From: an uncultured Pseudomonadota bacterium | GTDB taxonomy: Bacteria; Myxococcota_A; UBA796; JAFGLY01 | Length of the DNA: 64,000 nucleotides | NCBI GenBank assembly: GCA_937912125.1 | Contig: CALDOK010000077.1 | Coordinates: forward strand, 1 to 64,000 | Direction: 5' to 3' | In this document: positions 1 through 7,326 of the stretch, one piece after another | Layout of the letters: every line of letters begins with the position of its first letter | How positions within the stretch are numbered: the stretch's first letter is position 1 | Notes under the pieces: model-generated | Seen by the model: the letters and a program-made list of their open reading frames with translations, nothing else | Told to the model about the DNA's origin: nothing | The model's database searches: none | Translations under genes and position numbers: made by a program

Positions 1-2
1 AG

Positions 3-140
3 TGCCACGGCCAGGAGCACCGCTGCGCCGCCTTCCCCGACCCCGTCAGCTGCCAGACCTGCCACCAGGGGACCAACGGTGACGGTGGCGACGACGACGA
101 CGATGACGATGACGATGACGACGAGCGCGACGACGACTGA
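3..140 (+). CDS. C-terminal end of a c-type heme protein (5' end outside window)
   Basis: The frame enters the window already open and stops at TGA 138-140, giving 45 residues. It starts with Cys-His-Gly, which could be the tail of one heme motif whose first Cys lies upstream. A complete CQTCH (CxxCH) heme-attachment motif follows about 17 residues later. The last 20 residues are almost all Asp, an acidic tail encoded by a gac/gat run. This suggests a multiheme or diheme cytochrome acting outside the cytoplasmic membrane. The family cannot be named from this fragment. Three more CxxCH-encoding stretches lie within the next 5 kb. Confidence 0.65.
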   Translation, partial: CHGQEHRCAAFPDPVSCQTCHQGTNGDGGDDDDDDDDDDDERDDD

Positions 141-151
141 TCGGGGCTCGG

Positions 152-934
152 CTACTCCTCGCCCCAGGCTTCGCAGCCCATAGCCGCGCGGAGCCTGGGG
201 TCCAGCAGGTGGCTGGCCCGCACATTGCCCAGGGCGGCCAGCATGTTGCCGCGCACTTTGGGGTTGTCGGCGCACAGCTGGTCCAGCAGCAGCTTCATCT
301 CCTGGCGCTTCTGGTCCGGCTGGTTGTCGCACAGGCCGCAGGGCAGGATGGGAAAGCCCTGCTCGGCGGCCAGGGCCGCGATGTCGGCCTCGGCGCAGTA
401 GAACAGGGGCCGGATCATGACGTTGCGGCCGTCGTCCGAGGTGAAGCGGGGGGCCATCGCGCCGATGCTGCCCGCGTAGAACAGGTTGAGCAGCAAGGTC
501 TCGAGGGCGTCGTCGCGATGGTGGCCGAAGGCGATCTTGTCGTAGCCAGCTTCGAACGCCTCCTTGTACAGCCGGCCACGGCGCAGGCGGGCGCACAGCG
601 AGCAGTAGGTCTCGCCGGGATCGAGCTTGTCGGTGACGACCTTGTAGGTGTCCTGGCGCACGATGCGGAAGTCATGGCCCTGCGCGGCCATCCAGGCCAC
701 CAGGGGCTCGGGGGCGAAGCCGGGCTGCCCTTGGTCCAGCAGCATGCCGTGGAGCTCGAAGTCGAAGGGCACCCGGGCCTTCATCAGGGCCAGCAGGTGC
801 ATCATGGCCACGCTGTCCTTGCCCCCCGACACGCACGCCAGCACCCGGTCACCAGGGCGGATCATTCCGAAGTCGGCGTTGGCTTTGCCGATGGCGCGCA
901 GCAGGCGCCGCTCGAGCTTCGAGAGCTTGGCCAT
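152..934 (-). CDS. ttcA: TtcA-type tRNA 2-thiocytidine synthetase
   Basis: A 260-residue PP-loop ATPase of the TtcA family, which makes 2-thiocytidine at tRNA position 32 using ATP, a [4Fe-4S] cluster and a sulfur donor. The ATP pyrophosphatase motif SGGKDS is at residues 36-41. The cluster-ligand Cys pairs CSLC (111-114) and CGLC (199-202) are both present, and GHHRDD sits near residue 137 as expected. I chose ATG 932-934 because AGGAG precedes it by six bases and the protein then starts at the usual position. A longer in-frame extension to 1018 exists but reads like non-coding sequence. The gene is cytoplasmic and appears intact. Related PP-loop thiolases such as TtuA are the main alternative. 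Confidence 0.9.
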   Translation of the reverse strand: MAKLSKLERRLLRAIGKANADFGMIRPGDRVLACVSGGKDSVAMMHLLALMKARVPFDFELHGMLLDQGQPGFAPEPLVAWMAAQGHDFRIVRQDTYKVVTDKLDPGETYCSLCARLRRGRLYKEAFEAGYDKIAFGHHRDDALETLLLNLFYAGSIGAMAPRFTSDDGRNVMIRPLFYCAEADIAALAAEQGFPILPCGLCDNQPDQKRQEMKLLLDQLCADNPKVRGNMLAALGNVRASHLLDPRLRAAMGCEAWGEE

Positions 935-960
935 TGGGGGCTCCTGGGAAGACCGCCCCA

Positions 961-1395
961 CTAACCCCCAACCCTGCGTCGCCGTAGCACCACCCCGGGC
1001 AACAGCAGCAGGGACCACGCCGCGGGGACCGCCGCCGTGCCACAGCCGCAGCTCTCGGGCTCTGGCTCGCCCTCGATCTCGGAGCAGGCCAGCACGATCT
1101 CGTCGAAGATCCAGACCGGGTTCTGATCCTCGTCGGTGCAGTAGGTGTAGACCCCGTAGATCTCGTCTTGGCGGCGCCGACCGCAGTCCGGGCAGGTCAG
1201 GACGGTCACGTCACCCTCGTCGTCCTCCTCCTCCGCGACCAGGCCCGCTTCCGCCGACCACAGGCAGGTCCTCGGCCCGCCGGTGTCGAAGGCGGGCGCG
1301 TACACCACCACCATGTCCCCTGGCAGGCAGCGCCCGTCCTCGGGCACCATCTCGAGCTCCGCTGCCGCCACACACACCATCAACATCATCCACAT
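961..1395 (-). CDS. Small secreted protein with MYXO-CTERM-like tail
   Basis: A 144-residue protein I do not recognise. Start ATG 1393-1395 has GGAG six bases upstream and gives an N-terminal signal peptide (MWMMLMVCVAAA). The mature part is acidic and holds a CPDC pair and several other Cys, so it may be disulfide-bonded or metal-binding. It ends with ESCGCG, a hydrophobic stretch (AAWSLLLLPGVV) and RRRR, the layout of MYXO-CTERM sorting signals that anchor proteins through Cys after rhombosortase-like processing. It lies upstream of ttcA on the same strand with a 26-base gap, so they may be co-transcribed, though the functions look unrelated. Confidence 0.75.
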   Translation of the reverse strand: MWMMLMVCVAAAELEMVPEDGRCLPGDMVVVYAPAFDTGGPRTCLWSAEAGLVAEEEDDEGDVTVLTCPDCGRRRQDEIYGVYTYCTDEDQNPVWIFDEIVLACSEIEGEPEPESCGCGTAAVPAAWSLLLLPGVVLRRRRVGG

Positions 1396-1523
1396 CGAGA
1401 ACTCCCCCGGGACGGAAACGGCACCCCGAGATGATACCACCAGGCCCGCCTGCCAGCCTGGGCCCATGACATCCCCCCTCCGTCTTGCTACCCTCCTCGC
1501 GACACCCCGCACCCGGTTGCACC

Positions 1524-2669
1524 GTGCCCCGCACCAATCCCCTCCTCGAGCGCCTCGATGCCTACCCGATGGCCGCCCTGGTCAGCGCCGCCAGGCGGCT
1601 GCGCGAAGCCGGAGGGCCCGTCTTCGACTTCGGCCTGGGCGATCCTGACGAGCCCACCCCGGCGTTCATCCGCCAGGCCCTACGGGACGCGGTGCCCGAA
1701 GGCAGCCAGTACCCCACCGTGCGCGGCTCGCGGGACGTGCGGCGGGCCATCGCGGCCTACCTGGAGCGCCGCTTCGGCGTCACCATCGACCCCGACACCC
1801 AGGTGCTGCCCACCAGCGGCTCCAAAGAAGCGGTGTTCCACCTGCCCCTGGCCGCCATCGACCCGGCGGCCCCCGACCGCACCGTCATCTTCCCGGACCC
1901 CAGCTACCCGGCCTACGAGCGCGGCACCCTGTTCGCGGGGGGCCAGCCCCACGCGGTCCCCCTGCCCGCCGACTGGCGCTTCCGCCCCTGGGAGCTCGAC
2001 CCGGCCCTGCTGGCCCGCACCCGCATCCTGTTCATCAACTCGCCTCACAACCCCTCGGGGGCCGTGGCCGGGCTCGAAGATCTGCGCCGCACCCACCAGC
2101 TCTGCCTCGACCACGACATCCTGCTGGTGGCGGACGAGTGCTACGCCGACATGTACGACCACCAGGCCCCCCCGTCGTTGCTCGAGGTGGGCCTGGACAA
2201 CGTGCTGGTGATCCACTCCCTGTCCAAGCGATCGGGCATGACCGGCTACCGCTCGGGCTTCCTGGCGGGCGACCCCCGATGGATCCAGCTCCTGGCCGAG
2301 CTGCGCACCAACCCCGGCGTGGCGCCGCAAGACTTCGTCAACGCCGCCGCCGCCGCCGCCTGGTCCGACGACGCACACGCCGCCCAGCGACGCGGCACCT
2401 TCACGGCCAAGCGTGCGCTGATGCGCGCCTTCCTCGAGGGCATCGGCCTCGAGGTCGCCCCCAGCCAGGCCACCTTCTACCTCTGGTTCCGCGCGCCCCA
2501 AGGCCACGACGACGCCAGCTACGCCGAGCTGCTGCGCGGCGCCGGCATCGTGGTGGTGCCTGGCCGCATGCTGGGCAGCACCCACGCCTGCCGCGGCTGG
2601 CTGCGCCTGGCCCTGGTGCCCGATCTCGCCGGCTGCAAGGCAGCCTGCGAGGCGTGGGCGGCGATCTGA
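1524..2669 (+). CDS. dapC: Aminotransferase, probable N-succinyldiaminopimelate aminotransferase
   Basis: A class I/II PLP aminotransferase of 381 residues. The PLP lysine is K235 in SLSKRSGMTGYR. Other fold-type I landmarks are NSPHNPSG, DECYADMY and a C-terminal RLALVPD with the substrate-carboxylate Arg. The N-terminus (NPLLERLDAYP) resembles DapC proteins, and dapD and dapE lie 2.7 kb downstream on the same strand, which supports the succinylase lysine/meso-DAP branch. GTG 1524 was preferred over a TTG at 1485 because the family normally begins about there. Neither start has a clear ribosome site, so the start is uncertain. Other aspartate-family transaminases (for example LL-DAP or aspartate aminotransferase) remain possible. 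Confidence 0.8.
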   Translation: MPRTNPLLERLDAYPMAALVSAARRLREAGGPVFDFGLGDPDEPTPAFIRQALRDAVPEGSQYPTVRGSRDVRRAIAAYLERRFGVTIDPDTQVLPTSGSKEAVFHLPLAAIDPAAPDRTVIFPDPSYPAYERGTLFAGGQPHAVPLPADWRFRPWELDPALLARTRILFINSPHNPSGAVAGLEDLRRTHQLCLDHDILLVADECYADMYDHQAPPSLLEVGLDNVLVIHSLSKRSGMTGYRSGFLAGDPRWIQLLAELRTNPGVAPQDFVNAAAAAAWSDDAHAAQRRGTFTAKRALMRAFLEGIGLEVAPSQATFYLWFRAPQGHDDASYAELLRGAGIVVVPGRMLGSTHACRGWLRLALVPDLAGCKAACEAWAAI

Positions 2670-2682
2670 GCTTCCCCGGCGT

Positions 2683-2940
2683 CTAGCCGCCGAAGGTGTC
2701 CCGCAGGTAGGCCAACAGGTCGGCGGTCTCCTGATCGGTGAGGTCCTGGGCGGGCATGTCGCCCTTGCCGTACAGGACTGTCTCGAGCAGGCCCTGGTCA
2801 CCGAGCTCCGCGACCTCGCCGGTGATGTTGGGCGAGGAGCCGCTGGCGCCATCGGCGCCGTGGCAACCCGCGCAGCCCGTCCGTCGAACGGTACACGGCG
2901 CTACACACCCCGAGGGTCCCCTGTACGCTGGGCCCTCACT
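2683..2940 (-). pseudogene. 5'-truncated cytochrome c domain
   Basis: Reading the minus strand up to stop TAG 2683-2685 gives a good monoheme cytochrome c C-terminal domain. It has heme motif CAGCH, then SSPNITGEV, a candidate axial Met in GKGDMPAQ, and a closing helix ETADLLAYLRDTFGG. The frame stays open to about 3033 but contains no ATG, GTG or TTG upstream of the heme motif, and no signal peptide. It therefore looks like a gene that lost its 5' end, abutting the divergent YceI gene. It is convergent with dapC, 13 bases away. Confidence 0.6.
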
Positions 2941-2996
2941 CCATGCAGCGACGGCTATCTTCGCGTCAGAGGCTCTCCACCCTGCCCGAGGTTCCC

Positions 2997-3572
2997 ATGC
3001 GCCCCACCCGCTCCATCCTGCTCGCCACCCTGCTCACAGCGCTGCTGCTCCCCGGCCCCGCCCAGGCGCGCAAGGCCCTCATCGGCAAGTCCAAGGTCAC
3101 CTTCGTCGCCATGGGCAGCCCGGGGGCGCTGTCCTTTGAGGGGCGCACCGCCGAGATCCGCCTGGAGGACCAGGGTGAACAGCTGGTCTTCACGGTGCCC
3201 ATGGAGACCGTGGACACCGGCATCGACGTCCGTGACCACCACATGCGCGAGACCTACATCCAGACCGCCAGCTTCCCCGACGCCATCCTGACGGTGCCGG
3301 CGGCCGAGCTGACCCTGCCCGGCCCCGACGACAAGCCCACCGAGGGCACGGTCCAGGGCCAATTCACCGTCCACGGCGTGACTCAGCCGGTGCAGATCGA
3401 GTGGAGCGCCAAGACCGACAAGCTCGGCTGGAAGCTCCAGGCCTCCTTCCCCTTCGACGTCGCGCAGCACGGCGTGGCCATCCCGTCGTACATGGGGGTC
3501 ACCGTGGACGCCGCCATGCGCGCCGAGGCCAGCCTGCGCCTGGTGGAAGCCACCAACGAAGCGAGCCCCTGA
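2997..3572 (+). CDS. YceI-family periplasmic lipocalin-like protein
   Basis: A 191-residue exported protein. ATG 2997 has GAGG five bases upstream and opens a clear signal peptide (hydrophobic core LLATLLTALLLPG ending AQA). The mature part matches YceI: KSKVTFVAMG near the start, the middle VDTGIDVRDHHMRE, TASFPDAI, and FTVHGVTQPV. In the family this beta-barrel binds polyisoprenoid or similar lipids in the periplasm. Length (about 168 mature residues) is normal. An upstream in-frame ATG at 2943 would bury the signal sequence and was rejected. It stands alone between a cytochrome relic and a convergent heme-protein unit, and its physiological role here is unknown. Confidence 0.85.
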   Translation: MRPTRSILLATLLTALLLPGPAQARKALIGKSKVTFVAMGSPGALSFEGRTAEIRLEDQGEQLVFTVPMETVDTGIDVRDHHMRETYIQTASFPDAILTVPAAELTLPGPDDKPTEGTVQGQFTVHGVTQPVQIEWSAKTDKLGWKLQASFPFDVAQHGVAIPSYMGVTVDAAMRAEASLRLVEATNEASP

Positions 3573-3584
3573 CGACGAGCCCGC

Positions 3585-4028
3585 TCACCGCCCCGATGAG
3601 CGCCGCAGCCAGGCCAGCCCGAGCAGGGCCAGAAAGCCCAGCAAGGCCTCGCCGGCACCAGGGGCGCGGCCGGCGGTGGACAGGCAGCCGTAGCTGGGCG
3701 TGAGCAGATCGCAGAAGACCAAGCCGCCGGGGTTGGGATCTTCGCCGCCCACCAGCTCTTCCACATCGCCGACGCCGTCATCGTCGGAGTCCACGTCGTC
3801 TGCCGCCAGAGCGTCCAGGGCGCTCTGCAGGGTGGCGTCGCTGGTGGCGAAGCCGCGATCCTGCAGGGCCAGGACGAAGTCCGTGGTGGCGGTGCCCGAG
3901 GACGGGGTGCCCTGGTGGCAGAGCGTGCAGAGGGGCTCGCAGGGCACGCCGATGTGATCCTGGACCGCCCCGGGGAACTGGGGCAGGGCGAGGGCGGCGC
4001 CGGTCAGCAGGAGGAGGAGGGGGTTCAT
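3585..4028 (-). CDS. Small exported CxxCH heme protein with Asp-rich loop and C-terminal anchor
   Basis: A 147-residue protein starting at ATG 4026-4028 with a signal peptide (MNPLLLLLTGAALALPQ). One heme motif, CTLCH, lies near residue 35. Residues about 75-90 (ADDVDSDDDGVGDVEEL) form a thrombospondin-type-3 or EF-hand-like calcium-binding loop. The C-terminus has a Gly-rich linker, hydrophobic LLGFLALLGLAWL and Arg residues, like MYXO-CTERM tails but without the usual Cys. The start lies 8 bases after the stop of the heme-bearing barrel gene, so the two form an operon. A role as a surface electron-transfer partner is inference. I do not recognise a named family. Confidence 0.75.
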   Translation of the reverse strand: MNPLLLLLTGAALALPQFPGAVQDHIGVPCEPLCTLCHQGTPSSGTATTDFVLALQDRGFATSDATLQSALDALAADDVDSDDDGVGDVEELVGGEDPNPGGLVFCDLLTPSYGCLSTAGRAPGAGEALLGFLALLGLAWLRRSSGR

Positions 4029-4036
4029 GCGGGCCT

Positions 4037-5203
4037 CTACAGCAAGAAGTGGAAGCTGGCCAGCCCCATCCAGGCGGGCTCCACACCCGGGGTGCAAGCC
4101 AGCACCCCGCGCATGGCGTCCACCCGGATGTCGGCGCGGTACCAGGCGAACCAGTGGAGCGACAGGGTGCCGGTGGGGACGCCCTGGCTGGTGTCGCTCA
4201 GGTCGTCGTCACACCACTCTCCGGTGCCCAGTACATGCACGCCTTGGACCGCCTCCCAGTCGGCCTGCACAAAGCCCGTGCCGCCCTTGGCCGCGGCCGC
4301 ATCGTCGTGGGCATCCAGGAGCAGATCGGCCTCGCCCAGCAGCGCCACCGGGCCCAACCCGGCCCGCCCGAAGAGGCCGTAGGCCTGGCGCGTGCGAGGC
4401 AGCAGGGTGTCCACGTCGAGCTTGGAGCTGGCCCACAGGCCCGAGACACCCAGCTCGACCCGCTGGCCGATGGGGAAGGCCGCGTAGCCCACCGCGCCGC
4501 GCTCACGGAAGTCGTCGGGGCTGACCTGGAGGTTGCCGGCGATGCCCATGAGCTCGGCGCGCATGAACCCGGACTCCCAGGCCACGGCCAGGCCGTGCTG
4601 CTGATCGTCGTTGGTGTCGGTGCGGGTGGCCACCCGCGGATCCAGCAGGTGCTGCTCGGTGCGCAGCCCGAAGGGAAGGTTCAAGCGCCCGACCCGCACC
4701 AGCAGGTTGCGCGCGGGCGCCACCCCCAGCCAGTGCTCGCGGGAGACCATGTTCCAGGTGTCCCCCGAGCTCACCCGGGCCATGCGGGCCCCCTCGCTCA
4801 CCGCCCCCAGGCTTCCGCCGGCCCGGAAGGGACCCGCCGCGTAGTTCCCGCGCAGATCGGCCTGCATCAGGATGTAGCGCAGGGCCCCGGGGCGCGGGAT
4901 GAGCACCGAGCGCAGGTCGCTCTGCAGGGTGAGGCCACCGGGCAATGGGAAGACGCCGAACAGGAAGTCCTTCTCGGTGCCAGGTTCCCAGCCTGCGGCG
5001 CGCGCGCCCCAGGGCGTGGCGACCAGGATCTCGGTCTGAGCGCGGCCGTAGGTGGTCAGCGTGCCGGCGCCGCTGGGGTCGATGTGGCACTGGGCACAGC
5101 TGGTGTAGCCGTGGCGGATCATGTCGGGGGTGGCCAGCGCCGCCCGCGGCAGGAACGTGAGGAGGACCAGCACTCCGAGCAAGGGGAGCAGGCGATGGGC
5201 CAT
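4037..5203 (-). CDS. Outer-membrane beta-barrel-like protein with N-terminal CxxCH
   Basis: A 388-residue exported protein. ATG 5201-5203 follows GAGG at six bases and gives a signal peptide (LLPLLGVLVLLTFLP). Just after cleavage comes HGYTSCAQCHIDPSGAG, a single heme-attachment motif. The remaining roughly 330 residues alternate polar and hydrophobic positions and end in an aromatic-rich strand (GLASFHFLL), typical of outer-membrane barrels. A heme motif before a porin-like barrel recalls porin-cytochrome electron conduits in a general way only. It leads the small heme protein gene by 8 bases. Heme attachment, barrel topology and electron transfer are all untested predictions. Confidence 0.7.
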   Translation of the reverse strand: MAHRLLPLLGVLVLLTFLPRAALATPDMIRHGYTSCAQCHIDPSGAGTLTTYGRAQTEILVATPWGARAAGWEPGTEKDFLFGVFPLPGGLTLQSDLRSVLIPRPGALRYILMQADLRGNYAAGPFRAGGSLGAVSEGARMARVSSGDTWNMVSREHWLGVAPARNLLVRVGRLNLPFGLRTEQHLLDPRVATRTDTNDDQQHGLAVAWESGFMRAELMGIAGNLQVSPDDFRERGAVGYAAFPIGQRVELGVSGLWASSKLDVDTLLPRTRQAYGLFGRAGLGPVALLGEADLLLDAHDDAAAAKGGTGFVQADWEAVQGVHVLGTGEWCDDDLSDTSQGVPTGTLSLHWFAWYRADIRVDAMRGVLACTPGVEPAWMGLASFHFLL

Positions 5204-5388
5204 GGTGAGCCTCGAAGTAGGGGGAGCCGCTCGTGGGAGCCGAGGGCCGAGCCGCGACTGGCATCGTAACGACACGCCGGGTGGATGTCGCTGGCGCACG
5301 GGCTCGGGCGGCCCCCCTCCATAGCGGGCTATGAACAGCAGAGCGCAGGCCGCGACGGCCCGCGATGACGCAGTCCCCAGGAGCGTCC

Positions 5389-6198
5389 ATGGACATCGCC
5401 GACCTCAAGGCCCGCATCGAGCTCAGCATCGCCGACCCCAGCCAGCTCGACGGCGACGCCGTGCTGCAGGTGGTCGATCTCCTCGACGCTGGCGTGCTGC
5501 GGGTGGCCGAGAAGCTCGAGGGCGAGTGGGTGGTGCACGAGTGGGTGCGCCAGGCCGTGGTGCTCTACTTCCGGGTGGCCGACATGAAGGTCATGGAGGT
5601 GGGGCCCTTCACCTACTACGACAAGGTGCCGCTCAAGTCCGATCTGCGGGCCCAGGGTGTGCGCCTCGTGCCCCCGGGGGCCGTGCGCTACGGCGCCCAC
5701 CTCGAGCGTGGCTGCGTGGTCATGCCCGGCTACGTCAACATCGGCGCCTACGTGGGCGCCGGCACCATGGTGGACACCTGGGCCACCGTGGGCACCTGCG
5801 CCCAGATCGGCAAGGGCGTACACCTGTCCGGCGGCGTGGGCATCGGTGGGGTGCTCGAGCCGCCAGGAGCCCGCCCGGTGATCATCGAAGACGGCGCCTT
5901 CATCGGCTCCCGCTGCATCGTGGTCGAGGGCGTGCTGGTCGAAGAAGAGGCCGTACTGGCCGCGGGCACGGTGCTCACGGCGAGCACCAAGATCATCGAC
6001 GTCACGGGCCCCGAAGAGGTGATCATCACCGGCCGGGTCCCGGCTCGGTCGGTGGTCATCCCCGGCACCCGCACCAAGCGCTTCCCGGCAGGCGAGTACC
6101 AGATCCCCTGCGCCCTGATCATCGGCCAGCGCAAGGCCAGCACCGACAAGAAAACAAGCCTCAACCAGGTGCTGCGGGAGTTCGCCCTTGCCGTCTGA
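5389..6198 (+). CDS. dapD: 2,3,4,5-tetrahydropyridine-2,6-dicarboxylate N-succinyltransferase
   Basis: A 269-residue hexapeptide-repeat acyltransferase. DapD uses succinyl-CoA to succinylate tetrahydrodipicolinate in lysine and meso-DAP synthesis. The sequence shows the left-handed beta-helix repeats (GAYVGAGTMVDTWATVG, then GKGVHLSGGVGIGGVLEPP), the family-typical VIIEDGAFIGSR segment and C-terminal LIIGQRKASTDKK. ATG 5389 is chosen because AGGAG precedes it by five bases. ATG 5365 would add eight residues. dapE follows 4 bases after the stop, so the two are co-transcribed. Length matches E. coli DapD (about 274). Confidence 0.95.
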   Translation: MDIADLKARIELSIADPSQLDGDAVLQVVDLLDAGVLRVAEKLEGEWVVHEWVRQAVVLYFRVADMKVMEVGPFTYYDKVPLKSDLRAQGVRLVPPGAVRYGAHLERGCVVMPGYVNIGAYVGAGTMVDTWATVGTCAQIGKGVHLSGGVGIGGVLEPPGARPVIIEDGAFIGSRCIVVEGVLVEEEAVLAAGTVLTASTKIIDVTGPEEVIITGRVPARSVVIPGTRTKRFPAGEYQIPCALIIGQRKASTDKKTSLNQVLREFALAV

Positions 6199-6202
6199 CC
6201 CC

Positions 6203-7324
6203 ATGGCCGAGCGCCTGGCCCAGCTCTGCCTGGATCTGTGCGCCATCCCTAGCGTCACCGGCGACGAGGCCCGCCTGTGCGGAATGATCGCGGCTCGCTT
6301 CGCCGACGCGCCGTGGACCTCCTCCCGGGTCGGCAACGCCCTCGCCGTGCGCGGGCCCCCGCGAGGACGCCCGCTGCTGTGCCTGGTGGGCCACACCGAC
6401 ACCGTACCCCCCGCCGCCGACGGCCCCTACGCCCAGCGCGACGCCAACGGCGACCTCCCCGCCTGGCGCCAGGGCGATCGCCTGCACGGCCTGGGCGCCA
6501 GCGACATGAAGTCGGGCCTGGCGGTGATGCTGGCCCTGGCCGAAGCGCTGGACCCCACGGCCCTGCCCTGGGACCTGGGCCTGGTCTTCTACGACCGCGA
6601 AGAGGGCCCCTACGACGACAACGGCCTGGAGCCCCTGCTGGACGCCGTTCCATGGATCGCCCAGAGCAGCCTGGCGGTCCTGCTCGAGCCCAGTCAGGAC
6701 GTGGCCATGCTGGGCTGCCTGGGCTGCCTGCACGGCTGGGTGCGCTTCGAGGGGCGCGCGGCCCACTCCGCCCGCAGCTGGCTGGGCGAGAACGCCGTAC
6801 ACAAGGCCGGCGCCTTCATCAGCGCCGTGGCCCAGCAGGCACCGCGCCACGTCGGCATCGGCGGCCTGGACTACGTCGAGACGGTGGGCATCACCCTGGC
6901 TCGGGGCGGCCGTGCCCGCAACGTGGTGCCCGACAGCTTCGAGCTCAACCTCAACTTCCGCTTCGCCCCGGATCGCACCCTGGCCCAAGCCGAGTCCTGG
7001 CTCATCCGCTTCGTGGACGAGGCCAGCGGCGGGCGGGCCACCCTGACCATCCACGACCGGGCGCCGGCAGGCCCCGTGGACGCAGAGCACCCCGCCGTCC
7101 GCCACTACTTGGCGCACACCGGCGTGGCCGTCCAGCCCAAGCTCGGCTGGACCGACGTGGCCCGACTGTCCCTGCGCGGCATCCCCTGCGTCAACCACGG
7201 CCCCGGCCTGGCCGCACAGGCCCACCAGGCCCAGGAGCACACCGACCTGGCGCCCCTGCTGGGCACCTACGGTCGCCTGCGCGCCTTGCTCGAGGCGCCG
7301 CCCCCTCCCGGGATCGGCGGCTGA
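6203..7324 (+). CDS. dapE: Succinyl-diaminopimelate desuccinylase
   Basis: A 373-residue M20-family metallohydrolase that removes succinate from N-succinyl-LL-DAP. Metal-site motifs are GHTDTVP, GASDMKSG, the catalytic Glu pair in YDREEG, and C-terminal EHTD. The sequence resembles the actinobacterial-type DapE more than the E. coli type. ATG 6203 lies 4 bases after the dapD stop. A TTG at 6188 overlapping dapD is also possible, and no strong ribosome site marks either. With dapC and dapD this gives three of the succinylase-branch steps in 6 kb. The next gene starts 2 bases after the stop and may be translationally coupled. Confidence 0.92.
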   Translation: MAERLAQLCLDLCAIPSVTGDEARLCGMIAARFADAPWTSSRVGNALAVRGPPRGRPLLCLVGHTDTVPPAADGPYAQRDANGDLPAWRQGDRLHGLGASDMKSGLAVMLALAEALDPTALPWDLGLVFYDREEGPYDDNGLEPLLDAVPWIAQSSLAVLLEPSQDVAMLGCLGCLHGWVRFEGRAAHSARSWLGENAVHKAGAFISAVAQQAPRHVGIGGLDYVETVGITLARGGRARNVVPDSFELNLNFRFAPDRTLAQAESWLIRFVDEASGGRATLTIHDRAPAGPVDAEHPAVRHYLAHTGVAVQPKLGWTDVARLSLRGIPCVNHGPGLAAQAHQAQEHTDLAPLLGTYGRLRALLEAPPPPGIGG

Positions 7325-7326
7325 GC

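Noticed and set aside
6277-7326. N-terminal extension of the membrane glycosyltransferase frame through dapE
   Set aside because: The extension is Arg/Pro-rich shadow of dapE; the real start ATG 7327 directly follows the dapE stop and opens a membrane segment.
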